Source of the DNA: Paenibacillus oleatilyticus
GTDB lineage: Bacteria > Bacillota > Bacilli > Paenibacillales > NBRC-103111
NCBI RefSeq assembly: GCF_018998565.1
Contig: NZ_JAHNZO010000004.1
Span: 62,001-126,000 of the forward strand
Length of the DNA stretch: 64,000 bases
Direction of reading: 5' to 3'
Shown: positions 35,351-43,619 of the stretch, piece by piece
Layout of the letters: each line of letters starts with the position of its first letter
Numbering within the stretch: the stretch's first letter is position 1
Made by a program: the position numbers and the translations under genes
Notes under the pieces: model-generated
Databases searched by the model: none
What the model was told of the DNA's origin: nothing
What the model saw: the letters and a program-made list of their open reading frames with translations, nothing else

Positions 35351-36664
35351 ATGAACATCCGGGACGCAGCGTTTCGAAAATTTCTTATCGTTTGGGCGGG
35401 GCAGCTCTTCTCGGCGATCGGGAGCGGACTGACGGCTTTTGCGCTGGGGGTCTTTGTGTTTCAGAAGACCCAGTCGGCCATGGACTATTCGTTGATCATT
35501 CTTTTCAATTTTTTGCCGTCGTTTCTTATGCTTCCGTTCACCGGGGTGCTTGCCGACCGGTTCGACCGCAAGAAGATGATGATTCTGGGAGATGCCGGGT
35601 CGATCGCGGGTATCTTGTTCATTTTGTTCGTCATGATGTCCGGAAATGTGGACCTGTGGCACATTTATTTGGGAGTCGCCTTAAGCTCGGTATCCACAGC
35701 GATTCAGACCCCCGCGTATAAAGCCGCCGTCTCCGATCTGGTGTCGGAAGAGCTGTATTCCCAAGCCAGCGGGCTTATTCAGTTGGCGGGATCGGCGCAA
35801 TATCTCATCTCTCCGATGATTGCCGGGTTCCTTGTCAGTTATTTTGATATTAAGCTGGTTCTCATCCTCGATATCATGACTTTCCTGATCGCCGTTGCCG
35901 CCGTGCTGGTGATTGCGAAGCGCGAGGCTGCCCCGCGAAAGCAGGAAAACGGGGATTTTTTTCGGGATCTGGCCGACTCCTTCCGCTATCTCCTCTCCCG
36001 GAAAGGAATTCTATGGCTGGTTGTGCTAACCTCCATGGTTTGCTTTTATATCGGGCTGCTTCAATCGCTGTTCGGGCCGATGGTGCTGGCCTTGTCCGAT
36101 TCGAGGACCTTGGGGATCGCCCTTTCCTTATCCGCAACCGGAATGCTGGTAAGCAGCCTGCTGATCGGCGTATTCGGCTTAAAACGAAGCAAGGTGTTCC
36201 TCCTCTCCCTGTTTCTTGCGCTGGCCGGTCTATTCTATGCCTTGATGGGTCTGTTCCCGGCCGTTGCGATGATTATCGTGTTCGGGTTCCTCTTTTTCGT
36301 CACGCTTCCGTTTGTGAATACTAGTCTGGAGGTGCTTATCCGGACGAATGTAGATAATGAAAACCAGGGCAGAGTATGGTCCATGGTTTACGCCATCTCG
36401 CAAGTGGGCTTCATCCTAGCCTTCGGGTCGGCGGGCTTCTTATCGGATCACGTGTTTAACCCGCTGCTTCTTCCGGACGGGGCGCTGAGCCAAACGGTCG
36501 GGCAGCTCATCGGGACCGGGCAAGGCAGAGGGATCGGCTTACTGTTCGTTCTTTCCGGGCTGCTGGTGTCCATCCTTGGTCTGTTGATCGGGCGGGTGAA
36601 GAAAATCCAAGCGCTGGAGTCAGACGCAGCCGGGGAAGCAAGAGCAGCCGATGTGTCTGGCTGA
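35351..36664 (+). CDS. MFS drug-type efflux transporter
   Basis: 437 residues, about 12 membrane segments, with the MFS motif A-like loop GVLADRFDRKKMMILGD (about 64-80) between TM2 and TM3. It resembles the macrolide/bacilysin-type exporters of the DHA3 group. Controlled by the TetR gene upstream in the same operon. Substrate not predictable. Confidence 0.88.
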   Translation: MNIRDAAFRKFLIVWAGQLFSAIGSGLTAFALGVFVFQKTQSAMDYSLIILFNFLPSFLMLPFTGVLADRFDRKKMMILGDAGSIAGILFILFVMMSGNVDLWHIYLGVALSSVSTAIQTPAYKAAVSDLVSEELYSQASGLIQLAGSAQYLISPMIAGFLVSYFDIKLVLILDIMTFLIAVAAVLVIAKREAAPRKQENGDFFRDLADSFRYLLSRKGILWLVVLTSMVCFYIGLLQSLFGPMVLALSDSRTLGIALSLSATGMLVSSLLIGVFGLKRSKVFLLSLFLALAGLFYALMGLFPAVAMIIVFGFLFFVTLPFVNTSLEVLIRTNVDNENQGRVWSMVYAISQVGFILAFGSAGFLSDHVFNPLLLPDGALSQTVGQLIGTGQGRGIGLLFVLSGLLVSILGLLIGRVKKIQALESDAAGEARAADVSG

Positions 36665-36706
36665 GCGGCGGGGACCGTGATCCGGCCAAGGCAGGCGCAC
36701 GGGAAA

Positions 36707-36754
36707 AAGCCGATGCGGCATTCGGGCTATCTGCGCCTGACGCTTCATCGGCTT
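36707..36754 (-). terminator. terminator-like hairpin
   Basis: AAGCCGATG and CATCGGCTT, 9-bp stem over a 30-nt loop. The U-run (GGCTTTTTCCC) is on the minus strand, so it may back up the terminator at 36786; on the plus strand it follows the MFS gene but has no U-run. Confidence 0.4.
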
Positions 36755-36785
36755 CTAGTATGCGATGCTGTTGTCCCTCGTTCTG

Positions 36786-36814
36786 TAAAAAAGAAACGCC
36801 CCTTAAGGCGTTTC
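36786..36814 (-). terminator. terminator of the TerD-like gene
   Basis: GAAACGCC-CCTTAA-GGCGTTTC with a minus-strand run of U, 14 bp beyond the stop codon at 36828. Confidence 0.75.
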
Positions 36815-36827
36815 AATGTACATCCTG

Positions 36828-38915
36828 TCAAACCACGAATTCCGACATGATGGTGCCAATATCATAAGGCGTAACGCCTCGATCCACCGCAAAAACCGTT
36901 TCGGCTTCGTCCGCACGCTCTACCATGCGACCTCTGGCCGTTGCGTGCAGCGTGAACAAATCATACAGGGTCAGCTTCGTCAGCGTGGTCATGGCTTTTC
37001 CCATCAGGACCATCCCTTTTTGATTGCCCTCGACATTGTTATAGTAGTACGGATGCTTCTTCAAAGCCAAATCCGTCCAGATCACGGTTCGTTCCACCAG
37101 ATCCAGAATGACCGGAATGGCGATCTGGGTATCTGCGGTGAGATCGATCTTATCGGCTACGGTCGAAGGTTCGAATACCTCCCCGGTCTTCGGGGACTGC
37201 CGCATCATCCAACCGGCATAGCATTCCGGCAAGTTGCAATAGGGCTGCTCTGTGAACGAATTCAGCGAGGCGACGATGAATCGACCGCCATACCGGACGA
37301 TCGAGGGAATATGCAGATCGATGAACTCACAAGCGCCTTGGGGAGCCGATGTAATATCTCCGCTATGCGCGGCTTTGTATTTGTCGGACCTCAGATTCGT
37401 GTACGAAATATGCTCGACGTACTGCCAATTCTTATCATACATCACCGCCGACAAGTCGATATCGACGCGCCCCGTATGCTTGCCGTTGACCATCCCTTCC
37501 TTCCACCAGAGGAAAAAGCGGATCGTATCCCCCTCCGGCATCCGAACCCGGCTGCCTCGCACGATCGTACGCAGCGCTTTGCTGGCCGACCGCTGCGAGA
37601 ACGGCATCAAATACTGCTTCAAGCTTTCGTCGATATACACGTCTCCTAGCGGCGGGAGCTCCGAGAAGCGGCGGATTAAGGTACGTCTGCATGTGTCGAC
37701 CACCGCTTCGCAAGCATCCGGATGAATACCCGGCAGTATATTCGGAATGGCCATGGCCTTCGCCACATTTCCTTTTGGGAAAAAGGTGCGCAGCTCGCGC
37801 ATTTCCTGTCGATGGCTAAAATGAGCCATGACCTGAAGCAGCACCGGCGTAGATGCCTGATCGGCGACCTCGGCGAATTGGTCAATCACTTGCAAGGCGT
37901 CTTCAGAGAGCCGCAACAGATGATCCAACCGTCTGGCGAATTCACCCGCGCGCGTTTTCAGCAAAGCTGACGCGAGCAGCGTGTCCTTCCGGCGAAGCGC
38001 AAGCTCCACTTTTCCGCCGAACGTTTCGTACGGTTTATCGTTGCGGAGAATGTCGAAAGCCTCTTGGCAGCGAGCATACCGGTTTTTGTATTCGGCAGGG
38101 TGCAAAATTTCTCCAAGACGTATCCAACGATGCTTATAGCGCAGCATATCTTCGACGATATTGCCGCACCGGTCCAGCAGCCCCAGAAGCAAGCGCCGTT
38201 CGGCACGCTTGAATTTGCGGAACTTCGTGTTCGCCGCCAGACTAACATCCCCATCTGAGAGTGCAACAGCCAAGCGCAGCACATCCGTTGCCGCCTTCAC
38301 GTATTTTCCGACGAGGTCAAGTCCGGCCTTATTGTACTTCAGCAGCGCACCGACCACAAAGCCCACATTTTCCTTCAAAGGAATCTCGTCCGGCAGCACG
38401 GCGCCCAGATCGTCGTAGGCTGCGATGACCCACTCGATATCTTCCTTGTCTTGCTCGGAAATCGAGCCGTTCGCCGAGATGAGATTGCGGATCGTTTGAT
38501 CGAAATGTTCCGCGCTTCCCAGATCGATGATTTTCAGATCCACTTGATCCAGCAGCGGGAGTCTCTCAAGGGCCTTGTGCTCGGGCAGCTCGAGGGTGAG
38601 GTAGTGATAGATGGCGTGCAGATACAGCTCGGCTTGGCTGAGCAGCATCACTTGCTCGGGAAAATTGGGGTACATCGGCTTGAAGTTCACATTCGCTCCC
38701 AGAAGCGATTTCAAGTCCGCCACAAGCTGGTGGTAGAACGCCGTGAACTCTTCGATGGACAGGGTGCGAAGGACTTCCATTAACGGTTTGGAGAACGTAA
38801 AGCCCAGGTACTCGATATTTTTCAAGGCCGTTGCCATATATTTATCGGGAAGAGCATGACGGCCGGGTTGGACGATGACTTTTCGGTTTCTTCTCAGGTA
38901 AATGACGTTTTTCAT
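36828..38915 (-). CDS. large cytosolic protein with C-terminal TerD-like domain
   Basis: 695 residues, no signal or membrane segment. The N-terminal 430 residues are helical, repeat-rich and unrecognised. From about 480 there is a TerD-like (calcium-binding stress protein) region: VDIDLSAVMYDKNWQYVEHI, KAAHSGDITSAPQGACEFID and GGRFIVASLNSFTEQPY. The C-terminus (TLTKLTLYDLFTLHATARGR) is also typical of the large TerD-containing proteins of actinomycetes and bacilli. ATG 38915 has CCGGAG upstream; the frame is open 57 codons further but that region is the hairpin repeat. Tellurium/phage/stress-type role is inferred only from the family. Confidence 0.65.
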   Translation of the reverse strand: MKNVIYLRRNRKVIVQPGRHALPDKYMATALKNIEYLGFTFSKPLMEVLRTLSIEEFTAFYHQLVADLKSLLGANVNFKPMYPNFPEQVMLLSQAELYLHAIYHYLTLELPEHKALERLPLLDQVDLKIIDLGSAEHFDQTIRNLISANGSISEQDKEDIEWVIAAYDDLGAVLPDEIPLKENVGFVVGALLKYNKAGLDLVGKYVKAATDVLRLAVALSDGDVSLAANTKFRKFKRAERRLLLGLLDRCGNIVEDMLRYKHRWIRLGEILHPAEYKNRYARCQEAFDILRNDKPYETFGGKVELALRRKDTLLASALLKTRAGEFARRLDHLLRLSEDALQVIDQFAEVADQASTPVLLQVMAHFSHRQEMRELRTFFPKGNVAKAMAIPNILPGIHPDACEAVVDTCRRTLIRRFSELPPLGDVYIDESLKQYLMPFSQRSASKALRTIVRGSRVRMPEGDTIRFFLWWKEGMVNGKHTGRVDIDLSAVMYDKNWQYVEHISYTNLRSDKYKAAHSGDITSAPQGACEFIDLHIPSIVRYGGRFIVASLNSFTEQPYCNLPECYAGWMMRQSPKTGEVFEPSTVADKIDLTADTQIAIPVILDLVERTVIWTDLALKKHPYYYNNVEGNQKGMVLMGKAMTTLTKLTLYDLFTLHATARGRMVERADEAETVFAVDRGVTPYDIGTIMSEFVV

Positions 38916-38981
38916 TATAAGACTCCGGGAAGTATGAAAATACGACGCCCGGATGCCTCCTCTCCATAACGGATGGATCGT

Positions 38982-39120
38982 CATCAGGAAATTCGCATCT
39001 CTAATATCAGGGTTAGGTAAAAGGAAGAGATGCGATAGCCTGATGGTGGTCAATCGCTTCAGGAGAGCCGCCACCCTAATGTCCAATGAGTGTAGAAGGA
39101 AGGATGGCGATAGCCTGAAG
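38982..39120. repeat. tandem pair of covarying structured hairpin units
   Basis: Two 64-nt units, 75 nt apart (38982-39045 and 39057-39120), share an identical plan: 7-bp outer stem, 5-nt bulge, 9-bp inner stem, 23-nt loop, then ATAG before the closing outer arm. Stem sequences differ but pair compensatorily (CATCAGG/CCTGATG versus CTTCAGG/CCTGAAG; CGCATCTCT/AGAGATGCG versus CGCCACCCT/AGGATGGCG, one wobble). Loops begin AAT and end AAGGA or AGAAGGA. They fill the leader of the TerD-like gene. Open frames through them are shadows. Confidence 0.65.
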
Positions 39121-39265
39121 AGATTTTCCCGGAAGCTGCGCGCCTTGTGGCGTTCGCTTCCTGAAGATGATTATTCCATAGTTTGGAGTACCCGAACAGG
39201 GTGAAAGTATTACGATAGTGGGGTTGGGGAGCTGGGGATAGATAAAATTGTTGCGGAAGGTACAA

Positions 39266-39292
39266 TAAAAAGAGGGGGTTCGCCCCTCTTAA
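39266..39292 (-). terminator. terminator of cat
   Basis: AAGAGGGG-GTTCG-CCCCTCTT with U-run on the minus strand, 26 bp beyond the acetyltransferase stop. Confidence 0.8.
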
Positions 39293-39318
39293 CGTAGCTG
39301 GAATGTTAGTCATTCGTC

Positions 39319-39990
39319 TTACAAAGTAACAGGATCAGAGCGTAACCATTGCTCGCAATTATTAGTCATCTCCTGCAATACATTTATAAAAACACCGGCA
39401 TGGTATCCGTCGCAAACCGCATGATGAACCTGCAAAGAAACAGGCAGCAAAATTTCACCGGCTTGTTCAAAATATTTGCCACATGTCGTAATCGGCAGCA
39501 AATACCGTCCATCCGTATAAATATTCAGATTGAACCCGGTAAAGCTCACCCATGGAATACATGAAATATTAACCGTATTCGGCGGCTCATTTCCTTTTGC
39601 AGATAAGCCCTTCACTTCGCCATACCTGTTCATATCATCCAGATAGTTTTGATAAAACACATCGAAGTCGTTCGAAAAATCGGTCCACATGGTAGAAAAC
39701 GTTTTGTCATCTTTATGAAAAAAGGTAAAGCTGGGCAGCATCTTTTCCCAACACCCCAACTCCCCTTCATTATTGAAACAAACCCGGAATTCGCGATGCG
39801 CATTTACCGTTTTTGTAACCATATAAAGAAACGCAGGATAAAGCTTGAGACCTTTTGCCCGAAGGACTGGGAGCAATTGGGTAATGTTCAAGTTGGCCGT
39901 TATGCTGAACGTACATCTGGAGACATTTATAAAATGCTCGAAGTACGCCCGTCTTTCCCATTTGTCCATATCGATTACCGTAAAGTTCAA
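39319..39990 (-). CDS. cat: type A chloramphenicol O-acetyltransferase
   Basis: 223 residues, the standard CatA length; trimeric cytosolic enzyme that acetylates chloramphenicol with acetyl-CoA. Diagnostic features are the catalytic motif LPVSLQVHHAVCDGYHAG near 190, YFEHF near 17 and WVSFTGFNLN near 148. The start codon is TTG at 39990, spaced from TAGGAGG (minus strand) that is buried in a 12-bp hairpin with an upstream 9-codon leader peptide, i.e. inducible by translational attenuation. Neighbouring IS1182-type debris suggests acquisition by mobile DNA. A vat-like or inactive homologue is unlikely given intact motifs. Confidence 0.92.
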   Translation of the reverse strand: MNFTVIDMDKWERRAYFEHFINVSRCTFSITANLNITQLLPVLRAKGLKLYPAFLYMVTKTVNAHREFRVCFNNEGELGCWEKMLPSFTFFHKDDKTFSTMWTDFSNDFDVFYQNYLDDMNRYGEVKGLSAKGNEPPNTVNISCIPWVSFTGFNLNIYTDGRYLLPITTCGKYFEQAGEILLPVSLQVHHAVCDGYHAGVFINVLQEMTNNCEQWLRSDPVTL

Positions 39991-39998
39991 TTGGATAA

Positions 39999-40032
39999 CC
40001 TCCTAAAATAGTAAATTGCGTATTTTAGGAGG
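39999..40032 (-). promoter_or_regulatory. translational attenuator hairpin sequestering the cat ribosome site
   Basis: Minus-strand CCTCCTAAAATA and TATTTTAGGAGG pair perfectly over 12 bp with a 10-nt loop. The 3' arm contains the cat Shine-Dalgarno; the 5' arm contains the last codon and stop of the leader peptide. A ribosome stalled on the leader would open the stem and allow cat translation, as for the known inducible cat genes. Confidence 0.85.
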
Positions 40033-40054
40033 CTAACTCGCTTGCTCGTTTCAT
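40025..40054 (-). CDS. cat leader peptide (MKRASELAS)
   Basis: Nine-codon ORF from ATG 40054 to TAA at 40025, preceded by AGGAAGGGA. Its end lies inside the attenuator stem. Length and position match the leader peptides of cat-86 and similar genes, where drug-induced stalling near codons 5-6 induces the downstream gene; the peptide sequence itself is different. Confidence 0.75.
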   Translation of the reverse strand: MKRASELAS

Positions 40055-40294
40055 AATAACCATTCCCTTCCTCGCCTTAGGGCTCCCCAATGCAGGAGTT
40101 CGATGCCCATACCCTAAGTATATCCCTATATTCGATGGATGGAAAAGGGTTTTAATAATTGAAATAGAAAGTACCAGTTCAATACCATCGGAAAGGTGAC
40201 TTGATATCCGATATTCATCACTACCGCCGCCAACAAACTACATAGATTCCCTGTCGAGTCAACAGCCGGTAAAAATATGAAGAGGAATGGGTAA

Positions 40295-41189
40295 ACACGA
40301 GAGCCTTCGTACCCACTTTCCGTTTTCTCCTTGCTCACTTTGCGGAAATGGAGCGTTTGTCCTGCCGCGCATGTCCACGTACCTTGTTCGCTGTTATAGG
40401 TCCAGTTATCGATCTTGCTAATGTCTTTTTGCCATGCCTTGCTCTTTTCGTGGTGATAAGTGCTGTCTTTGACGATGGATTCGACTTCGTTCTGCTCCAA
40501 GTAGTCATAACTCTCTTCGCCGCCATAGCCCACATCAGCGATGACAGTGATTGGTAACTTGTATACTTTTTCGAGATAAGGGCTCTGCACATTATAGCCC
40601 GGCTTGAGCTGGTCGTTTCGCATGTGGTCTTCTTTCATTCGTATAAACGTGGCGTCATGGTCCGTTTTGCTGTAGCTGTTTCTCGTGCCTAAAATCGCTT
40701 CATAAGTCTCATACTTATGAAGGTGAGGAAGAAGATCCTTCCCCCGTGCTTTCCTTCTTCTTGCTTCTCGGCTTCCTCAATGGCGACAAACAAGGTCCTG
40801 ACTTTCTCCTGGAGCTGGGCTTCTGCTTCAAGACAACCTTCCCCCAAACAAACGTAATACCACCGGAAATTGAAGAACTGCGGCAAACACGGTCTCCAGC
40901 GCAGTTTTCATTCGCTCGGAGCTAACCCGGTTGATAGTGCGGAAGTCTGGTCTTTGTCTGCCTGCAATCACATGGACATGACGTTTTGGTGGACGGCCTT
41001 GGCTATTTGGCCAGAAGAATAGATGCGCTGCGTGCAGGCGTAAATGATGATTTTGGTGAGCATCTTGGGGTGATAGCTATCTCATCTGCCTCTAGGGTAA
41101 GCCGCGTCGAAGATGTCGTCGAGACGATTGACGACGGCCTTTACCACGCGAACGAGCTGATTTGCAGGAAGGTCCTCTTCTAAATCCAT
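40295..41189 (-). pseudogene. IS1182-family transposase remnant
   Basis: Fragments read in several frames from 41189 down to about 40295: EEDLPANQLVRVVKAVVNRL, SYHPKMLTKIIIYACTQRIY, GRQRPDFRTINR and LKPGYNVQ, all typical of IS1182 transposases. In-frame stops (after YPRGR, after SMRLMKRF) and frameshifts break the gene, and the 3' end is lost. The hairpin at 41227-41293 is probably its upstream terminal/anti-readthrough structure. It separates cat from the secreted-protein genes. Not functional. Confidence 0.82.
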
Positions 41190-41226
41190 TGGCAAGCAAA
41201 GTTAATCCATGCTATATTGAATGTAC

Positions 41227-41293
41227 AAAGAAACCGTCTCCTTTTGCAATGGTTGATCGCACTTCCATTTTACAAAGGAACGGTTTCTTTTTG
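41227..41293. repeat. long inverted repeat at the IS1182 remnant edge
   Basis: AAAGAAACCGT and ACGGTTTCTTT pair over 11 bp (41227-41237, 41280-41290) with internal GGTTGATCGC region between. Position upstream of the transposase fits an end structure blocking outside transcription; a rho-independent terminator on plus is also possible (TTTCTTTTTG tail). Confidence 0.5.
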
Positions 41294-41305
41294 TTGCACT
41301 AAATG

Positions 41306-41359
41306 AAAAAGAGGGTGTCCCTCAGCCATTTAACATGGCTTTTGAGACACTCTTTTTTT
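41306..41359. terminator. bidirectional terminator
   Basis: AAAAAGAGGGTGTCCCTCA pairs with TGAGACACTCTTTTTTT (small bulge) around GCCATTTAACATGGC. It lies beyond the stop of the minus-strand gene ending at 41388 and faces the IS remnant. Confidence 0.65.
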
Positions 41360-41387
41360 GTCTGCCACTTCGATATATATGCGGATA

Positions 41388-41810
41388 CTAACCAGGCAAT
41401 TTGTAATCAAGGTCGGATTCATACGAGCTAATTTTCCAACCGTCTATACCTTTTATAAGTTTAAGGTAATCCGTGTTGACATGCTGTGCGTTATTCCGGC
41501 GGCTTGTTACAGATACCACTGCTTTTTTCTCCGTAGCAGAAGTTCTCCGAATTTCTTTTATCTGAAAGCTGGTTACCTCGCCGTACCAAATCCTTACGGT
41601 AATCACCATTTGTGGATTGTGATTTGACATAAGATCCGCTATCGCCCCGTAATCTTTCGTTCTGAAAGCACTGTAAAAAGAATTTAATAGATCCTTTTGT
41701 TCGATGTTATGATCTGCGTTAGGATTCACATAGTAATACTTGTAGAAGATAAGTGCCGAGAGAATCAAAAGTGCGGCAAGGCCGATGTAATAACGTTTTT
41801 TCAATCGCAT
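41388..41810 (-). CDS. hypothetical membrane-anchored protein
   Basis: 140 residues, one N-terminal membrane segment (about 8-26, YIGLAALLILSALIFY) and a small extracellular alpha+beta domain resembling NTF2/DUF4878-like folds (LLNSFYSAFRTKDYGAIADL, KLIKGIDGWKISSYE). ATG 41810 has TAGGAG at 9 nt. Function unknown. It follows the secreted 390-residue protein gene by 62 bp and may be co-transcribed. Confidence 0.62.
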   Translation of the reverse strand: MRLKKRYYIGLAALLILSALIFYKYYYVNPNADHNIEQKDLLNSFYSAFRTKDYGAIADLMSNHNPQMVITVRIWYGEVTSFQIKEIRRTSATEKKAVVSVTSRRNNAQHVNTDYLKLIKGIDGWKISSYESDLDYKLPG

Positions 41811-41872
41811 CAAACCCACTCCTACCAAGGCTAGGCCACAGACCGCCTATTACTTGGAGATAGTTAAGATGG

Positions 41873-43045
41873 TTAAGGGGTAAAAGTTCTGGTCCCGACA
41901 ACAACATGCTCATTGTTATGGTCTGTGAAATCAACAAGAACATTATTTATATTATAACCACAAAACCATCCTACTGTCATCGGAGCAAGGGAATTTGAAT
42001 CATTCCCCTTTCCAATTCTGCCATTTTCCCATTTTACCGGTGTTGTTGTCGAGCCAAGTTGAGATCCCGTTGTCAAATCATCTGGAGAGATTTGCGCCAT
42101 TGATGTCACTTTTTTAATGTTCATTCCTGTTCCATCCGCCTTAAAGTCACTAAACCAACCCATTGTACCTGTGATCGTAGAGGATCTTATTACCCCGGTA
42201 GTATCGTATCCGGTAACATTTAAAGCAACGGAATTGTCGGAAGGTACATAAAACTTCATTACCACCCACTGTCCCGGTTGGAAGTTAGCGTATGTTGGCA
42301 CGTTGACATTTCCTGCACCGCGAAGGAACATGGCCCATGTATCGTCCCACGGAAAGTTATTCCCGGTAGGATTATTATATTGCAGCCCAATATCTATGCT
42401 ATCCCCATCCTTATCAGTCGCTCCTGTGTAAATATGAGCTGTATCTCCCTTTGTTGAATTAGGGTTGATATAAAGGCCACTGGCCTTAGATGGAAGATAT
42501 ATATTAGTGTGGAAACGAGAATATCCCTTGTCTGAGATAACGCGACGATAGGGGCCAGTTCTATCAGTAGTTCCACAGTTAGATTCAGCGTTTTTCCAAC
42601 CGGTGCCAGCTATTGTCATGAGATTAGTAGCATCAATCTTACATTTATCGTCTGGTTTTGTTTCCTTAAGTGGCTTTTCGTCCTTCATTTTCAATTTTCC
42701 GTTTGAATCGAATTTATCTTTGTTTTGCTTTCTAAACTCTTCAACTATTTCCGATCTATTGGCAATCACACTCCCGTCTTGATCAATGAAAAGAACATTC
42801 TCGCGATCTTCCTTGTCTAAGGTTGCCATGACTTTAGAGAGCTTTTCTTTATCTGATGCTGAAACACTAGCATCGATAAAGATATCTCCTTTGACACCTT
42901 TGCGGTCCAACTTCGCTTTTACATCAGCAGGAATTGTTGAGCCGGGTGAAGTTTTTCCAGTTATGTTTTCGGTAGCAAGAGCGTTTGAACTCATTGCAAC
43001 AAAAAGCCCACCTACTAGAGTAAGAGCTGCAAATCTTTTGAACAT
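41873..43045 (-). CDS. secreted protein of unknown function
   Basis: 390 residues with a Sec signal peptide (cleavage near ALA-TE, residue 24). The N-terminal mature part is charged and helical (DVKAKLDRKGVKGDIFIDAS), the C-terminal 220 residues are a beta-rich, Cys-containing domain (DATNLMTIAGTGWKNAESNC, FQPGQWVVMKFYVP, MTVGWFCGYNINN) possibly concanavalin-like, somewhat like Bacillus YrpD. ATG 43045 follows AAAGGAGAG. Extracellular; function unknown. Another secreted protein with a WCGDG-type Cys start lies at 50378, but similarity is not obvious. Confidence 0.65.
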   Translation of the reverse strand: MFKRFAALTLVGGLFVAMSSNALATENITGKTSPGSTIPADVKAKLDRKGVKGDIFIDASVSASDKEKLSKVMATLDKEDRENVLFIDQDGSVIANRSEIVEEFRKQNKDKFDSNGKLKMKDEKPLKETKPDDKCKIDATNLMTIAGTGWKNAESNCGTTDRTGPYRRVISDKGYSRFHTNIYLPSKASGLYINPNSTKGDTAHIYTGATDKDGDSIDIGLQYNNPTGNNFPWDDTWAMFLRGAGNVNVPTYANFQPGQWVVMKFYVPSDNSVALNVTGYDTTGVIRSSTITGTMGWFSDFKADGTGMNIKKVTSMAQISPDDLTTGSQLGSTTTPVKWENGRIGKGNDSNSLAPMTVGWFCGYNINNVLVDFTDHNNEHVVVGTRTFTP

Positions 43046-43180
43046 CGATACAATCTCTCCTTTAGGATTAATTTGAACATACATTTCTGAGAATCTGACT
43101 AGGTTGGACGAACGACGCATTCGCGCAAAACCGTCACAAATCACATCCTTTTATGGAATATATATCCATTACACTTACCG

Positions 43181-43207
43181 ATTATATCAGATCTAGATAT
43201 AAATCAA
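43181..43207 (-). promoter_or_regulatory. candidate promoter of the secreted-protein gene
   Basis: Minus strand TTGATT, short 15-nt spacer, extended -10 TGATATAAT (43181-43189). Confidence 0.4.
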
Positions 43208-43420
43208 TATAAGTATAAAGTAACAAATTTTGTTATTAAAATCTCTGATAGCTGTATGATTATAATAGATATTATTAACTAAAAAAATTATATGGTAGCA
43301 TCTTCGTTGGCTGCGACATTATTTCTGAAAGTGTGGGGGAGGAGAGACGAGACTAATTTAGTGGAATATTGAGGGATTATCTGTACTTGCACTGGAGCAG
43401 AGATACTTAAAGATCAATTT

Positions 43421-43541
43421 AAAATAGCTATAAGGGGGCGAATGAAATTCATAAAACGTGAAGATGAACATCTACCCGCTTATCAACTGAGCCGATATAA
43501 ATTGAAAGCTTAAAGGGTTTCTTTCCCATTATAGCTATTTT
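43421..43541. repeat. 13-bp inverted repeat bracketing a small ORF
   Basis: AAAATAGCTATAA (43421-43433) and TTATAGCTATTTT (43529-43541) are perfect inverted copies around a 23-codon ORF. Size and arrangement suggest a small mobile or toxin-type element, or a leader fold masking the ORF ribosome site, which directly follows the left arm. Confidence 0.55.
43442..43513 (+). CDS. possible 23-residue peptide
   Basis: ATG 43442 follows AAGGGGGCG; frame encodes MKFIKREDEHLPAYQLSRYK plus LKA then TAA. Basic, no hydrophobic segment. It lies inside a 13-bp inverted repeat and is followed by a terminator at 43581. The intergenic region 43046-43619 holds nothing else recognisable. Could be noise. Confidence 0.3.
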   Translation: MKFIKREDEHLPAYQLSRYKLKA

Positions 43542-43580
43542 ACGATTCTGATAAAAAGCAATTATCCAGCACCTGTCTAT

Positions 43581-43609
43581 AAAAAGGGCACCTCAAGGGT
43601 GCCTATTTT
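43581..43609. terminator. bidirectional terminator
   Basis: GGCACC-TCAAG-GGTGCC flanked by A-run and T-run, between the small ORF and the convergent helicase fragment. Confidence 0.7.
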
Positions 43610-43619
43610 CATCTCCATA

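Noticed and set aside
39059..39313. 84-codon minus-strand open frame in the hairpin region
   Set aside because: Runs through the tandem structured units and the cat terminator; no ribosome site.
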